Shown: positions 25,230 through 34,388, counted from the first letter of the stretch. The stretch: 64,000 nucleotides of DNA from Hymenobacter terrenus (GCF_000972495.1 NZ_LATM01000012.1:62001-126000); one strand, 5' to 3'. Made by a program: numbers and translations. The notes: generated by a model not told the origin, from the sequence alone.

Positions 25230-25964
25230 ATGAAACCAGCCGCTACTCTTTTATGTGGGCTTATCCTAGGCCTACTGGCTGCCCCGGCCCACGCCCAAGC
25301 CGCGCGCGACCTGACCGATATTGGCCTGGAATTATACCAGCGCGCCAATGCCCCTAATGCCCTGGAACGCATGCGCAAGGACCTGATTGATGCCCCGGAA
25401 GCCTATTTGGTGGCCATCGACCAACCGGGCACGCTGGTGCTGCTTACCAAGCGCCGCATCCGGGTGCCGGCCCTGAAATACAACGTGGCTCTGCACTTGG
25501 TTGAAGCGCAGGACTCGACGGGAAGCCATGTCTGGCCAGTGGGCAGCATCGATGGGTTTTACATGGGCCAGGGGTCCGACGCAAGGCACTTCCGCAGTTG
25601 CCTCGTGCGCGACGGCAGCCTGAAGAAAGATTTCGTTGAAATATTGACGGAGGGCGATGCCCCCCCGATTGTGCTGGGTGTGCAGCACGTTTATTTCCAC
25701 GAAGATGCCGCAATCGACCCCGTTCTGCGCACCGAAACCAGGAAGGCCCGCACCGCCATCAATCAGGTAGTACTGACCGGGCCTGGTGCCTCACCCCAGG
25801 AGCCGTTGCGCCCCGTTACGCTCAACCAGCGCGGCGTAACACGTCTATTTGGCCCCCACGCGGCCGAGGTACAAGCCTACGCCACTAAAGAGCACCTCAG
25901 CTACACCGACTTAGGCCAGGTACTACGCATAGTGGAATATTATAACCAAAAAACAATAAAATAG
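25230..25964 (+). CDS. exported protein of unknown function (paralogue 1)
   Basis: About 244 residues from ATG 25230. Signal peptide MKPAATLLCGLILGLLAAPA, cut after AHAQ. Shares blocks with the gene at 26214: LYQRAN near the N-terminus, LHLVEAQDS, HVWPVGS, LRPVTLNQRGVTRLFG and a C-terminal VLRIVEYYNQ. No metal site, lipobox or barrel pattern is visible, so it is probably periplasmic. No known family recognised. The pair suggests tandem duplication in this lineage. Confidence 0.75.
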   Translation: MKPAATLLCGLILGLLAAPAHAQAARDLTDIGLELYQRANAPNALERMRKDLIDAPEAYLVAIDQPGTLVLLTKRRIRVPALKYNVALHLVEAQDSTGSHVWPVGSIDGFYMGQGSDARHFRSCLVRDGSLKKDFVEILTEGDAPPIVLGVQHVYFHEDAAIDPVLRTETRKARTAINQVVLTGPGASPQEPLRPVTLNQRGVTRLFGPHAAEVQAYATKEHLSYTDLGQVLRIVEYYNQKTIK

Positions 25965-26165
25965 ACCTTATTATCAGCGCTTTGTTCAAAACTCAAATAT
26001 GGCAGGCAACGCCAACGCCAGTAATATCGAGTCGAGGGCTAGGAGATTTTAAAGGGTATACTGGGCACTACGTCCCTATTACCAGTTCTTCTGAAACTAC
26101 TTAGTGCTAAATGGCATGATAGTTGAAAATAATCCCCAACTATGTGAAATAGACTGATAAAATTG

Positions 26166-26173
26166 TAGTTTTG
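26166..26173 (+). promoter_or_regulatory. -7 box TAGTTTTG for exported paralogue 2
   Basis: Exact TAnnTTTG match 41 bp before the GTG start at 26214. Shows that the second paralogue has its own promoter. Confidence 0.6.
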
Positions 26174-26213
26174 CCCCCTCTTTCTTCATCTTTCAGTAAT
26201 ACAAGCTACATCT

Positions 26214-26945
26214 GTGAAGTATCCCTATTATTTATACGCTCTTATTTTAGCAGTCTGCTGGCAACCCGCTACTGCCCAAACCTCACGAGACCAAGCTGAA
26301 GCCCACACCTTGTACCGTCAGGCGAATTCGGCACCAACCAAGAACACCCTGCGGGCGGCGCTAACCAAGCAATCAACAGGCTTTCTGGGTGACGGCACAT
26401 TCCAGTTAGGGGCCCTGCGGACCTTTGATGGGCGCTACCGGCCAGTACCGGGTGTGCGTTTCCACGCCGGCCTACGCTTGGTAGAAGCACAGGATTCTAT
26501 CGATGGCGACTCGACTCACCTGTGGCCCGTAGGCAGCCTGCGCGGTTTCGACCTGGGAGAAATTGGTGGTACTGGCGCGACAGCCCTCCGCCGCTTCCGC
26601 ACACGTTTGGTGAAGGAGGGCAGCGCCGGCACCCGCCGCGAGTATGTAGAGGTATTAACCGCCGTTGATACCGGGCCATTACTATTGGTCTGGCTCTACA
26701 ACTCGGGGGCCGCAGCGTTGGCCGGCCGCATCTCTTCGGCCCCCCTGGTCCTGGTGGGGCCCGGCAACGAGACCACCGAGGCGCTACGTCCGCTCGACCT
26801 TAATCAGGCCGATGTGTTGCGCTTATTTGGTAAGCGCGCCGACGACCTGCGCATCTTCGCGAGCATCCAGCATCTGCAATACACCCAGCCCACCGACGTG
26901 GCCCGCATGATTGACCATTACAACCGGATGGCCATCGTAAGGTAG
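26214..26945 (+). CDS. exported protein of unknown function (paralogue 2)
   Basis: 243 residues, starting at GTG 26214 (MKYPYYLYALILAVCWQPAT, signal cut after ATAQ). Parallel to the 25230 protein: TLYRQAN, LRLVEAQDSIDG, HLWPVGSLRGFDLG, LRPLDLNQADVLRLFG and ARMIDHYNR. The middle region is longer and more diverged than the ends. Function unknown. A strong hairpin terminator separates it from the convergent hmgA gene. Confidence 0.75.
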   Translation: MKYPYYLYALILAVCWQPATAQTSRDQAEAHTLYRQANSAPTKNTLRAALTKQSTGFLGDGTFQLGALRTFDGRYRPVPGVRFHAGLRLVEAQDSIDGDSTHLWPVGSLRGFDLGEIGGTGATALRRFRTRLVKEGSAGTRREYVEVLTAVDTGPLLLVWLYNSGAAALAGRISSAPLVLVGPGNETTEALRPLDLNQADVLRLFGKRADDLRIFASIQHLQYTQPTDVARMIDHYNRMAIVR

Positions 26946-26967
26946 TTTTCAATAGCAATTACCGATT

Positions 26968-27011
26968 ATCAGCCCGTCCTGCTTTGGCTCTGCTCAGCAG
27001 AACGGGCTGAT
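26968..27011. terminator. hairpin between convergent genes
   Basis: Arms atcagcccgt and acgggctgat enclose an inner ctgct/agcag pair. It sits 23 bp after the exported protein stop and 35 bp before the end of hmgA, so it probably serves both. Confidence 0.65.
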
Positions 27012-27045
27012 ATAATTTAGGTTTAATTGACCACCTAACTGCAAA

Positions 27046-28251
27046 TCAGTCCATCATATCCGCTGACTTAGGCGGGTCGGGCACGAAGCCAGGATTCCAG
27101 CTCATGGGATAACGGGGGTCTACGTAGGGCAGAGCTGCCTCGGTGAGGTAGAGCGGGCGGAAGGTGTCGACCATGACGGCTAGCTCGTGGGTTTCTTTTT
27201 TGCCGAGGCTAGCTTCTACGGTGCCGGGGTGCGGGCCGTGCGGCAACCCAGTGGGGTGCCAGGTGAAGGAGGCCAAATCGACGCCTTTGCGCGACATGAA
27301 ATTGCCTGCCACGTAATACAGCACTTCATCAGAATCGACGTTAGAATGATTGTAGGGCGCCGGGATGCTGAGCGGATGGTAGTCGAAGAGGCGCGGCACG
27401 AAGGAGCAGATGACGTAGTTGTGCCCCTCGAAAGTTTGATGCACGGGCGGGGGCTGGTGCAGCCGCCCGGTTATGGGCTCAAAATCGTGAATGCTGAAGG
27501 CATAGGGGTAAAAATACCCGTCCCAGCCCACCACATCGAACGGCGAATGCGCGTAGGTGAGCTGGTGTAAAAAGCCTTCCTTCTTAACTTGCACGAGGTA
27601 ATCACCCTCGGGAAAATCGTCGGTAATCAGCTCCGATGGCGGACGCATGTCGCGCTCGCAGTAGGGCGAGTGTTCCAGCAGCTGCCCGAAGTGGTTGCGG
27701 TAGCGACGCACGGTTTCCACTGGACTGAACGACTCGATAATCAGCAGCCGGACCGGGCCTTCTTCAAAGTGTAGCTGGTGAATGACCGTGCGCGGCACCA
27801 CGACGTAGTCGCCGGGCTCGAAAGCTACTTTGCCCATCTGGCTCCATAGCTCGCCGCGGCCTTCGTGCACGAAAATCACCTCATCGGCCTGGGCGTTTTT
27901 ATAGTAGTACTCCATCCGCCGCGCCGTGGGGTTGCAGATGCTCATCGTCACGTCGGCATTGCCGAGCAAGGTTTGGCGAGCGGAGAGGTAGTCGCCGCCG
28001 GTGCTGGTTTGGGCCAGGGTGCGCAAGTGCTCGGGCTGGAGCGGCCGGTCCTTCAGCACCTTGGCCCCGTAGGGTTTGGGCTCCCCTACTTGCTTGATTT
28101 GTGTGGGTGGGTGCACATGGTAGAGCAACGACGATACGCCGTGAAACCCGAGCGTGCCCACTAGCTGCTCTGAGTAAAGTGTGCCATCGGGCTGACGAAA
28201 TTGGGTGTGACGCTTGCGTGGAATCTGGCCGAGGCGGTGGTAATGAGCCAT
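27046..28251 (-). CDS. hmgA: homogentisate 1,2-dioxygenase
   Basis: About 401 residues from the ATG at 28251 (MAHYHRLGQIPRKRHTQFRQ); an upstream in-frame ATG at 28302 is less likely. Opens the ring of homogentisate to maleylacetoacetate in tyrosine and phenylalanine breakdown. Cupin-like core with ADEVIFVHEGRGELWSQMG and FEPGDYVVVPRTVIHQLHF. The family's iron-site region is near the C-terminus: ASFTWHPTGLPHGPHPGTVE. YVDPRYPMSWNPGFVPDPP ends the protein. The other tyrosine-degradation genes are not in the window. Confidence 0.93.
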   Translation of the reverse strand: MAHYHRLGQIPRKRHTQFRQPDGTLYSEQLVGTLGFHGVSSLLYHVHPPTQIKQVGEPKPYGAKVLKDRPLQPEHLRTLAQTSTGGDYLSARQTLLGNADVTMSICNPTARRMEYYYKNAQADEVIFVHEGRGELWSQMGKVAFEPGDYVVVPRTVIHQLHFEEGPVRLLIIESFSPVETVRRYRNHFGQLLEHSPYCERDMRPPSELITDDFPEGDYLVQVKKEGFLHQLTYAHSPFDVVGWDGYFYPYAFSIHDFEPITGRLHQPPPVHQTFEGHNYVICSFVPRLFDYHPLSIPAPYNHSNVDSDEVLYYVAGNFMSRKGVDLASFTWHPTGLPHGPHPGTVEASLGKKETHELAVMVDTFRPLYLTEAALPYVDPRYPMSWNPGFVPDPPKSADMMD

Positions 28252-28613
28252 AAGAAAGGGGGGTGGGATTAGGGCAGTGAAGTTACGGGCTGCGGTAGTC
28301 ATTGCGAAATTAGCCCAGTCATTGAGTTTGGATGAGGCGGCTCTCTGGTTGGTCTGGATTGCTTTAAATTACCCCAATCTGCGGAGATTATGAGACACGA
28401 GAATAGGAGCAAAAAGCCATCTTAATAATGCATAGCATATTTTTTTTAAAGCAGCTAGAGTACCTCTGAAAACAAGCCAGCTGCCCACATACGCCTTTTG
28501 GACTAACCTTTTAACCTAAGGCCAAGAAGTAGACGCGCAACAGTTGCCTGTGATGTACCGAACGCTAACTCGTCCGATTTCGATCTGTGGCATCGTAACA
28601 GCATCATCCGACG

Positions 28614-28654
28614 CTTCAAGCCCCCGCACGCGCAGGGCGTACGGGGGCTTGAAG
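28614..28654. terminator. isolated strong hairpin in the hmgA upstream gap
   Basis: Perfect 13-nt arms cttcaagcccccg and cgggggcttgaag with a 15-nt loop, but no T-run. The 615-bp gap 28252-28866 around it is AT-rich with no gene that I can support. The hairpin lies ~210 bp beyond the stop of the minus-strand hydrolase at 28867. Confidence 0.5.
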
Positions 28655-28866
28655 AGCCGCCACTGAGTTTAGTGTCAGATTCTTACTGATTTGGTATGCC
28701 CTTCCAACTTCGCCAGGGCCCTCTGTCACTTCTTGTTGATTAGCCCCTGCTTCTAACCGGCCGACCCACACCAAATTAATAGCTAGAAATTCACATACTA
28801 CTGATGGCTTAGAAAAGCTTGAGAAGCCTAATAAAATGTAGTTTGTTTTGAGGGCTTAATTTAAGC

Positions 28867-29670
28867 TTATTGCCTGCGGGCAGCTGCAAGAATAAGGTCG
28901 GCTATTTCACGGGGACGCGCGACCGGAGACGCATGACTGGCGGCAATCTCTACAGTTTGAGCCTTCATGCGCTGCGCCAAAAACCGCTCCAGGCCCGGGT
29001 CGATGACGCGGTCAAGGGTGGAGACGGCATACCACGAGGGCTTTGTTTTCCACGCCGCTTGGGTGGTCTTTTGAGAAAAGAGCGTGGCCGAAATGGGTCC
29101 TTGGGTAGCGGCCATTACCCTGGCCCTGGCCGGAGGTATGTCTGGCGCGAAATTCGCGACGAAGCCGGCCTCGTCGAGTTGGGCGAACCCGTCGGCGACG
29201 CGGATGAACGCCCCACCGGGCGGGGTGGGAAAGCGTTTGGCCACGTCCTCAAACGCCTCTCCGGCATCAGGGGCCAGCGCCGCCACGTACACCAAGCCCA
29301 CCACTTTGGGGTCAGTGCCCGCTTCAGTAATGACGACGCCACCGTAAGAATGCCCAACCAGCACCACGGGGCCCTCTTGCTGGGCTATGGCCCGCCGCGT
29401 CGCGGCCACGTCATCGGCTAAGGAGGTAAGTGGGTTTTGTACGGCCGTCACGTGCAGGCCTGCTTCTTGGAGCAGACCGATTACCTCATTCCAGCTTGAA
29501 CCGTCAGCCCAGGCCCCGTGAACCAAGACTACATTATGCGTGCGAAATTCATCCATTTTCTTTTGCGTGTTGGGTTTGACGTTTTGCTTGTTGGGTTGGG
29601 CACTGGCCGGACCAGCTATCGGTACAGCGATGCTAAATAGTGCGGCTGCGAGTAAGTGACGTAGAATCAC
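28867..29670 (-). CDS. exported alpha/beta hydrolase (EstC/salicylate-esterase-like)
   Basis: 267 residues with a signal peptide (MILRHLLAAALFSIAVPIAG, cut after ASAQ). VLVHGAWADGSSWNEVI is the oxyanion region; the nucleophile elbow is LVGHSYGGVVITEA. An Asp lies in STLDRVIDPGL and the terminal His in IAASHASPVARP. This set is typical of the EstC/MES-type hydrolases that often appear as 'alpha/beta hydrolase' beside stress regulators. It is the last gene of an AraC, MBL, hydrolase series on the minus strand, 55 bp after the MBL gene. Confidence 0.85.
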   Translation of the reverse strand: MILRHLLAAALFSIAVPIAGPASAQPNKQNVKPNTQKKMDEFRTHNVVLVHGAWADGSSWNEVIGLLQEAGLHVTAVQNPLTSLADDVAATRRAIAQQEGPVVLVGHSYGGVVITEAGTDPKVVGLVYVAALAPDAGEAFEDVAKRFPTPPGGAFIRVADGFAQLDEAGFVANFAPDIPPARARVMAATQGPISATLFSQKTTQAAWKTKPSWYAVSTLDRVIDPGLERFLAQRMKAQTVEIAASHASPVARPREIADLILAAARRQ

Positions 29671-29725
29671 GATAGATGATACATTAAGATTAAATCAAAC
29701 GCGGGGGACCAGCTGGCCGAGCCAG

Positions 29726-30604
29726 TTAGTGCGCACTAGATTGCAGTTCGGCCACTATACCGTTAATGTTCAGTTCGATCAGGCCCGCCAGTGGTAGGTC
29801 GGGGTAACGTCGGAGTACCTCCTGCCGAATGCTAGCACGGGCGGCCTCAGGTAAGGGGGCGTTGTCAAACGCTGACAGGTGCTGTTCTACCAAACCCTTA
29901 AAAAAAACAATGTAGTCTGCTTGCTCGGCCAGCATAGTTGGGGTGCCAGGTTGGCCATGGCCCACATACACGGCGTGCGCGTGCTGGTAGTGCTGCTGCG
30001 CCCGCGCCAACTGCGTCAACCAAGCCTGCGAGTGGCTTTCCGCCAGCCACGGGTGCACCTGGTGATAGGCCAAATCGCCGGCAAACAAGGTGCCGGAAGC
30101 GGGCAGGTACACCGTCATCATATTCGAGGTTTCGCCCTCTCCCCATTCTTCAACCACGAAGTCGAGGCCGCCGACGGTCACGGTTTCGCCCGGGTGCAGG
30201 ATGTGCGTCGGCAGGGTAGTACGCGTGGGGTAGTCGGCCCCGTGGATGGGTGTCCAATACGCACGCTTAGTTGCTTCGACTGCTGCAATTCCGTCTGCCG
30301 TGGCTTGCGTGGCGTACACGGGAACCGATGGTCCATCCTCGAGCAGCACACCTACGCCGTTGAAATGGTCGGGGTGCGGATGGGTCACGAAGATGGCCGC
30401 CAGCGGCCGGCCCGTGGCCCGAAGCTGCGCGCGCAGTCCCTGAGCTTCCGACAGCAGAAACTGTGTGTCGATGACAACTATACCGGCGGTTGTCTCGACC
30501 AGATATGAATTGACAAAGAAGGCCTCCGGCCGGGAGGTATAACACTGAATGGGCGGCGCAGGCTGAAGCTCTGCGTCGTAGGGCGGAGCGAGAGATATTG
30601 TCAT
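29726..30604 (-). CDS. MBL-fold metallo-hydrolase
   Basis: 292 residues, no signal peptide. Metal-binding motif THPHPDHFNG (HxHxDH), then a later His in VGHGQPG and an Asp in LFAGDLAYHQVHP. Two-metal hydrolase of the beta-lactamase fold. It resembles QuiP/SoxH-like members that act on thioesters, lactones or glutathione adducts; the substrate is unknown. It has its own -7 box at 30659-30666 and lies between the AraC regulator and the exported hydrolase, so joint regulation by the AraC protein is likely. Confidence 0.88.
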   Translation of the reverse strand: MTISLAPPYDAELQPAPPIQCYTSRPEAFFVNSYLVETTAGIVVIDTQFLLSEAQGLRAQLRATGRPLAAIFVTHPHPDHFNGVGVLLEDGPSVPVYATQATADGIAAVEATKRAYWTPIHGADYPTRTTLPTHILHPGETVTVGGLDFVVEEWGEGETSNMMTVYLPASGTLFAGDLAYHQVHPWLAESHSQAWLTQLARAQQHYQHAHAVYVGHGQPGTPTMLAEQADYIVFFKGLVEQHLSAFDNAPLPEAARASIRQEVLRRYPDLPLAGLIELNINGIVAELQSSAH

Positions 30605-30658
30605 GTGAGCGGGTTGATTAACGATTTGTCAGGCCTGAAAGTAAAGACTTTAGGAAGG

Positions 30659-30666
30659 CAAAACTA
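30659..30666 (-). promoter_or_regulatory. -7 box TAGTTTTG for the MBL and hydrolase genes
   Basis: Minus strand reads TAGTTTTG, an exact TAnnTTTG match, ~55 bp before the MBL start and just past the AraC stop. Confidence 0.55.
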
Positions 30667-30704
30667 GTCCGACCCCGCCGGTTCCTACTAGATAAAACCG
30701 CCTT

Positions 30705-31577
30705 TCACATGGACTTTTCGACAAGCTGTTTCCGAAAGACTTCTGCGCTCTGGCCCACTTTGAGCCGGAACAGCCGCGAGAAGTATGCGGGGTCATCGAA
30801 GCCCAGCAAAAAAGCAATTTCGCTGACGCGGTGGTCCGTGTAGCCTAAATAGCGTTTGGCTTCCAGCAGTAGCCGTTCCAGAATCAACTGCTGCGTCGAG
30901 TAGCCCCGAGCTGCGCGAATGGCTGCTGCCAATTGTCGCGGAGAGCAGTGCAGAGCCGTGGCATAGAATCCGACGCTATGCTGCTCGCGGAAATGCGCTT
31001 CCAATAGCGCGCTGAACCGCTGGTTGAGTTCAGCCGCACTATCCAGGCACAAGATTTCTGCTGGCAAACAAGTGGCTTCGAGCTTATGGAGAACCGCAAC
31101 CAACAGACTTTGTAACACGGTGCTTCCCCCTACCAGCGTTGGCTGGGCGTGCTCTTGGCGAATCTCCTGAAGCAACCGCACAGTACTGGCGCACGTCGGC
31201 GTACAGAGCCGCGACGGGCAAAGCGGATCGAAGAGGCGGAACGAGCGCAGCGCGTGGGCCTGTGCCGACGTTAGGAAATCGTCGTCAAACAGCACCAGCC
31301 CTCCGCAACAGTCCTCGCCGCCGTCGAATCGGTGAATGCTACCGCGTGGCATGAACAATACCTCGGCTGGCCCTAGGATATACTCGCGGAAATCGACTAG
31401 ATGGCGGCTATGGCCCTGCTCCATCCACAGCAGCTCATGAAACTCGTGGCGGTGGTGGCCCGGCGGCAGCATGCGCTCCCGTTCCCAACCAGGAAATACC
31501 GCTATCACTTCGCAACGTAGTAGACGGCCGTCCGGCCGGTAGAAGGGTGCCTTGGGGATATCAGGAATAGAAGCCAT
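30705..31577 (-). CDS. AraC family transcriptional regulator
   Basis: 290 residues. N-terminal cupin sensor (~20-110): LPPGHHRHEFHELLWMEQGH, GPAEVLFMPRGSIHRFDGG. C-terminal AraC DNA-binding domain (~190-288) with two HTHs: FYATALHCSPRQLAAAIRAA, ILERLLLEAKRYLGYTDHRV, then SEIAFLLGFDDPAYFSRLFR and a short end. The YFSRLFR signature is typical. Probably controls the MBL and hydrolase genes that follow it; the effector molecule is unknown. Confidence 0.92.
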   Translation of the reverse strand: MASIPDIPKAPFYRPDGRLLRCEVIAVFPGWERERMLPPGHHRHEFHELLWMEQGHSRHLVDFREYILGPAEVLFMPRGSIHRFDGGEDCCGGLVLFDDDFLTSAQAHALRSFRLFDPLCPSRLCTPTCASTVRLLQEIRQEHAQPTLVGGSTVLQSLLVAVLHKLEATCLPAEILCLDSAAELNQRFSALLEAHFREQHSVGFYATALHCSPRQLAAAIRAARGYSTQQLILERLLLEAKRYLGYTDHRVSEIAFLLGFDDPAYFSRLFRLKVGQSAEVFRKQLVEKSM

Positions 31578-31830
31578 GGGTGCACTAGACTGGAATCTTT
31601 TTAAGGGGCAAATTAAAAAAATTCAACCATCTTCTGAGGTTGCACGAGCATATAGCAATTACCCCAATCAATTTAACACTGTCGCTATATGCCGGGAGGT
31701 CAGTGAGCAGAAAGATAGGAGCATCTGCATAGGCGGTGGAGCGAGAAGTGCTGCTCAAGTGCGCAAGAAGCACGTCCATATCGTGCAGGCTAACAACCGC
31801 GCCAGCGCGTACGGACAGTAGCACCCTGTT

Positions 31831-31960
31831 AGGTAGAAAATGTTTCAATTTTCACGAGGTTTTCTACCTAACAGGTATAAAGCGTCTCAGTTTTGTCAGA
31901 AGTTTTATACCTGCCAGGTATAAAGTCTTTGCGTTTTGCGGAGGGTTTATACCTGGCAGG
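31831..31960. repeat. three tandem 42-43-bp hairpin repeats
   Basis: Units at 31831-31872, 31873-31915 and 31916-31957. Each is a palindrome: aggtagaaaa/ttttctacct, aggtataaa/tttatacct and aggtataaa/tttatacct. Loops of ~20 nt share a cagttttgtcagaag-like core (caattttcacgagg, cagttttgtcagaag, gcgttttgcggagg). Flanks share ctgttagg, ctgccagg and ctggcagg. No coding sequence. They lie between the AraC gene and the orphan immunity fragment. Confidence 0.85.
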
Positions 31961-32021
31961 GAAGAGACAGGCTGGCCCTGACCTGCGACTGGAGAACTCA
32001 TACCAGGGTGTAGGCAGCCAG

Positions 32022-32232
32022 CCTTGAGGCAGCCGAGTACACACAATATGCAGCCGAGTTGGAGGCTATAATGAACCGCGAGTTCAGCGGCTCCATCCTG
32101 GAAGAGCAGCCTCAGTACTACAACAAGTTGGACAACCTACGCCACTATCGCGTCATCGCCCGCATTCACGAGTTGCTCAGCACCCACCCTGAAATCTTAT
32201 CAGACTACGAGCGGGAGATGCTGGCTTTGTAG
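32022..32232 (+). pseudogene. orphan 3' fragment of the toxin-immunity family
   Basis: Reads AEYTQYAAELEAIMNREFSG, then LEEQPQYYNKLDNLRHYRV, IARIHELLSTHPEILSDYER and EMLAL, ending at TAG 32230-32232. It is the last ~67 residues of the immunity family found complete at 12363 and 13788, here with no 5' part. Upstream are the three hairpins, not an immunity start. A displaced tail ~18 kb from its relatives shows that the family has moved or been cut by recombination. Confidence 0.85.
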
Positions 32233-32312
32233 TCCCGCATTTGCTACCACCAGCACTGAGACTGGAACTTGATGCCAGAGCGCGTGGCCCCGAGATTTTT
32301 TAAATAATTTCA

Positions 32313-33983
32313 CTACTTCCCCAGCAGCGCCAGCTGCGCAGTGCTGTCGCTCACGGCGTGCAGGGCGCGTTGCAGCTCCGCGTCTTGCTCGCGAAGCACG
32401 GTGTAGTACGCCACCGACCCGTAGGCGCTGCGGGCGATGTAGGCCTTGAGCTGATTGCGCAGGAGCGGCGCGCACCGGCGGGCAGCCGCGATGTTGGTAG
32501 CCACCCCGTCCGAAGAAGCTTGCGCAGCCAAGCTCGCCAGCTGCGCATCGGTAATGCGGAACGTAGCGTTGAACTGCTCGAAGCGCAGGCCTTCTAACTC
32601 AGCTTTGTGCGCTTGGTAGAAGGATAAGGCGAAGGCGCGGACGACGCCCCGGCTCAACAGCCGGGTGAAATAGGCAGAATGCGACAGTGAATCGCGGGGC
32701 ACGAAGACATCGGGCATGATGCCGCCGCCGCCATACACGGTGCGGCCGTGGTCGGTGCGGAAGCGCAGCTCTTTGGCAAAGTGAATACTATCGGCCGAAA
32801 CCAGTTCGCCCCGGGCGGAGCGGTCAGTTAGCTCACGGCTGTATTCGGCGTAGCTAGCGCCGTAGGGCTTTTGGATGGAGCGGCCGGCGGGTGTGTAGTA
32901 GCGAGCAATGGTTAGGCGCAGCTCGCCGCCATCGCTCAGCGCAATGGGCTGCTGTACGAGGCCCTTGCCAAAGGTGCGACGGCCCACCAGAATAGCCCGG
33001 TCGTGGTCCTGTAAGGCGCCAGCCACCACTTCAGCGGCCGAGGCACTGCCTTCATCTATCAGCACGACCAAGGCCCCTTCTTCGAACTCGCCGGCTACGC
33101 GGGCGTAGGTCTGCGAGTCATATTGCTCGCCCTTGCCATCGGTGTACACGATTTTGCGCGAGCCGGCGATGAACTCATCGGCCAGGCGGGTGGCGCGGTC
33201 GAGGTAGCCGCCAGGGTTGCCGCGCAAATCGAGCACGAGGCGGGTGAGCCCTTGGTGGCGCAGGTCGGCCAAAGCGGCCTTAAACTCATCATAGGTATTC
33301 GAAGCAAAGCGACTAACTTTGATGTAGCCGGTTTGGCTGTCGATTAAGTACGCGGCATCGACGGAAGTATTGGGGATGCGGCTACGGGCGATGGTGAGGC
33401 TAAAACGCGGCTGCCGGTGGCGACGCAACTCCATAGTGACACTGCTGCCACGGGGACCACGCAGCAACTCGGCGAGGCGGGCAGTGGTGAGATGCGCCCC
33501 CGATACGCGCTTGCCGCCGAGGCTGATAATCTGGTCGCCGGGCTGCACGCCGGCCTGCTCGGCCGGGCCACCGCTGAGCGGGGCCACCACAGTCACGGTG
33601 TCGCGGAACACGTTAAATTCGATGCCAACACCGTCGTAGTCACTCTGGAGGAAAGAGTCGGTCTTTTCACGGTCGCGCGCCGGGATGTACACGGAATGCG
33701 GGTCGAGCTTCTCCAGCATTTGCACTACAGCGTAGTCGGCCAGGGCTTCGGTATCGACGGAATCGGCATAGTCGCGGTCGATGTAGCTCAGAATTTCTTT
33801 GAAACGCAGGTAGCCGCGGGCCGTCGCATCGGGGTTGTCGGCCGAAGGCCGAAAAGGATTGGTGGCCACCAAGATACCGCAGCCCATGGCTAGCATCAGT
33901 AAGCCCGCTTGCCGCAGCCACCCACGCCGCCGTGGGGCAGTGGACCGACCAGTTTCCGGAACAGCGGACGAAGCAACAGCCAT
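32313..33983 (-). CDS. S41 family C-terminal processing peptidase
   Basis: 556 residues. One N-terminal membrane segment (~25-42), so the rest is periplasmic. A helical N-domain with LDPHSVYIPARD precedes a PDZ domain (~110-195: DGVGIEFNV, GPAEQAGVQPGDQIISLGG). The S41 catalytic part has LVLDLRGNPGGYLD, the nucleophile in IDEGSASAAEVVAGAL and the general base Lys in RRTFGKGLVQQ. The C-terminal ~150 residues are a Ctp extension. CtpA-type enzymes trim periplasmic or surface proteins. Its own promoter region lies in the 405-bp gap upstream. Confidence 0.93.
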   Translation of the reverse strand: MAVASSAVPETGRSTAPRRRGWLRQAGLLMLAMGCGILVATNPFRPSADNPDATARGYLRFKEILSYIDRDYADSVDTEALADYAVVQMLEKLDPHSVYIPARDREKTDSFLQSDYDGVGIEFNVFRDTVTVVAPLSGGPAEQAGVQPGDQIISLGGKRVSGAHLTTARLAELLRGPRGSSVTMELRRHRQPRFSLTIARSRIPNTSVDAAYLIDSQTGYIKVSRFASNTYDEFKAALADLRHQGLTRLVLDLRGNPGGYLDRATRLADEFIAGSRKIVYTDGKGEQYDSQTYARVAGEFEEGALVVLIDEGSASAAEVVAGALQDHDRAILVGRRTFGKGLVQQPIALSDGGELRLTIARYYTPAGRSIQKPYGASYAEYSRELTDRSARGELVSADSIHFAKELRFRTDHGRTVYGGGGIMPDVFVPRDSLSHSAYFTRLLSRGVVRAFALSFYQAHKAELEGLRFEQFNATFRITDAQLASLAAQASSDGVATNIAAARRCAPLLRNQLKAYIARSAYGSVAYYTVLREQDAELQRALHAVSDSTAQLALLGK

Positions 33984-34306
33984 AGTTTAGGTAAAGGTGT
34001 CGGCAGATAACAGCGAATTATATAGACTCCAAAATTATTTGAATTTTTCTAGCCAAGCCGTGACACAGCTGTCAATCATGGTATTTCCCGTATCAATGCA
34101 ATAGTTTACTTTGAAAAAGCAAACGAGTCTTTACCTGGCTAGGCAAGTACATCTGTCGATTCAAACGCAATCTATAACTTTATCCGGAACACGCTCGTGG
34201 GCTACCGGCGAAGCCGGGGAATTAGCCGGGGAGCAAAGTGGTTTTTGGCATTAGCGCTTCAGCAGTTTAAGCAGGAGCTTGGTGCGGGTATGGGCCGCCC
34301 GGTGAA
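33984..34306. other. gap between divergent ctp and ruvX genes
   Basis: No gene supported. AT-rich close to the S41 start; the part near 34184-34260 is GC-richer and contains no open frame of note. The ruvX promoter lies at its right edge. Confidence 0.5.
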
Positions 34307-34335
34307 TTGAAGGCTTCCCTGCTGCCGTATCTTTG
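34307..34335 (+). promoter_or_regulatory. Bacteroidota promoter for ruvX (TTG -33, TATCTTTG -7)
   Basis: TTG at 34307-34309, an 18-bp spacer, then TATCTTTG at 34328-34335. It fits the -33 TTTG / -7 TAnnTTTG pattern. ATG of ruvX is 54 bp downstream. Confidence 0.7.
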
Positions 34336-34388
34336 CGCGGGCAACACCTGCTATTAGGCTACTCTCTTACTCTCACCCTGCCGGACAC

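Noticed and set aside
31831-31960. Possible integron attC sites, because gttaggt and acctaac occur at the ends
   Set aside because: The core motifs are in the wrong order for attC, repeats are tandem without cassettes, and no integrase is seen.
31831-31960. Possible short CRISPR array
   Set aside because: The 'spacers' are similar to each other, units are palindromes and no cas genes are near.
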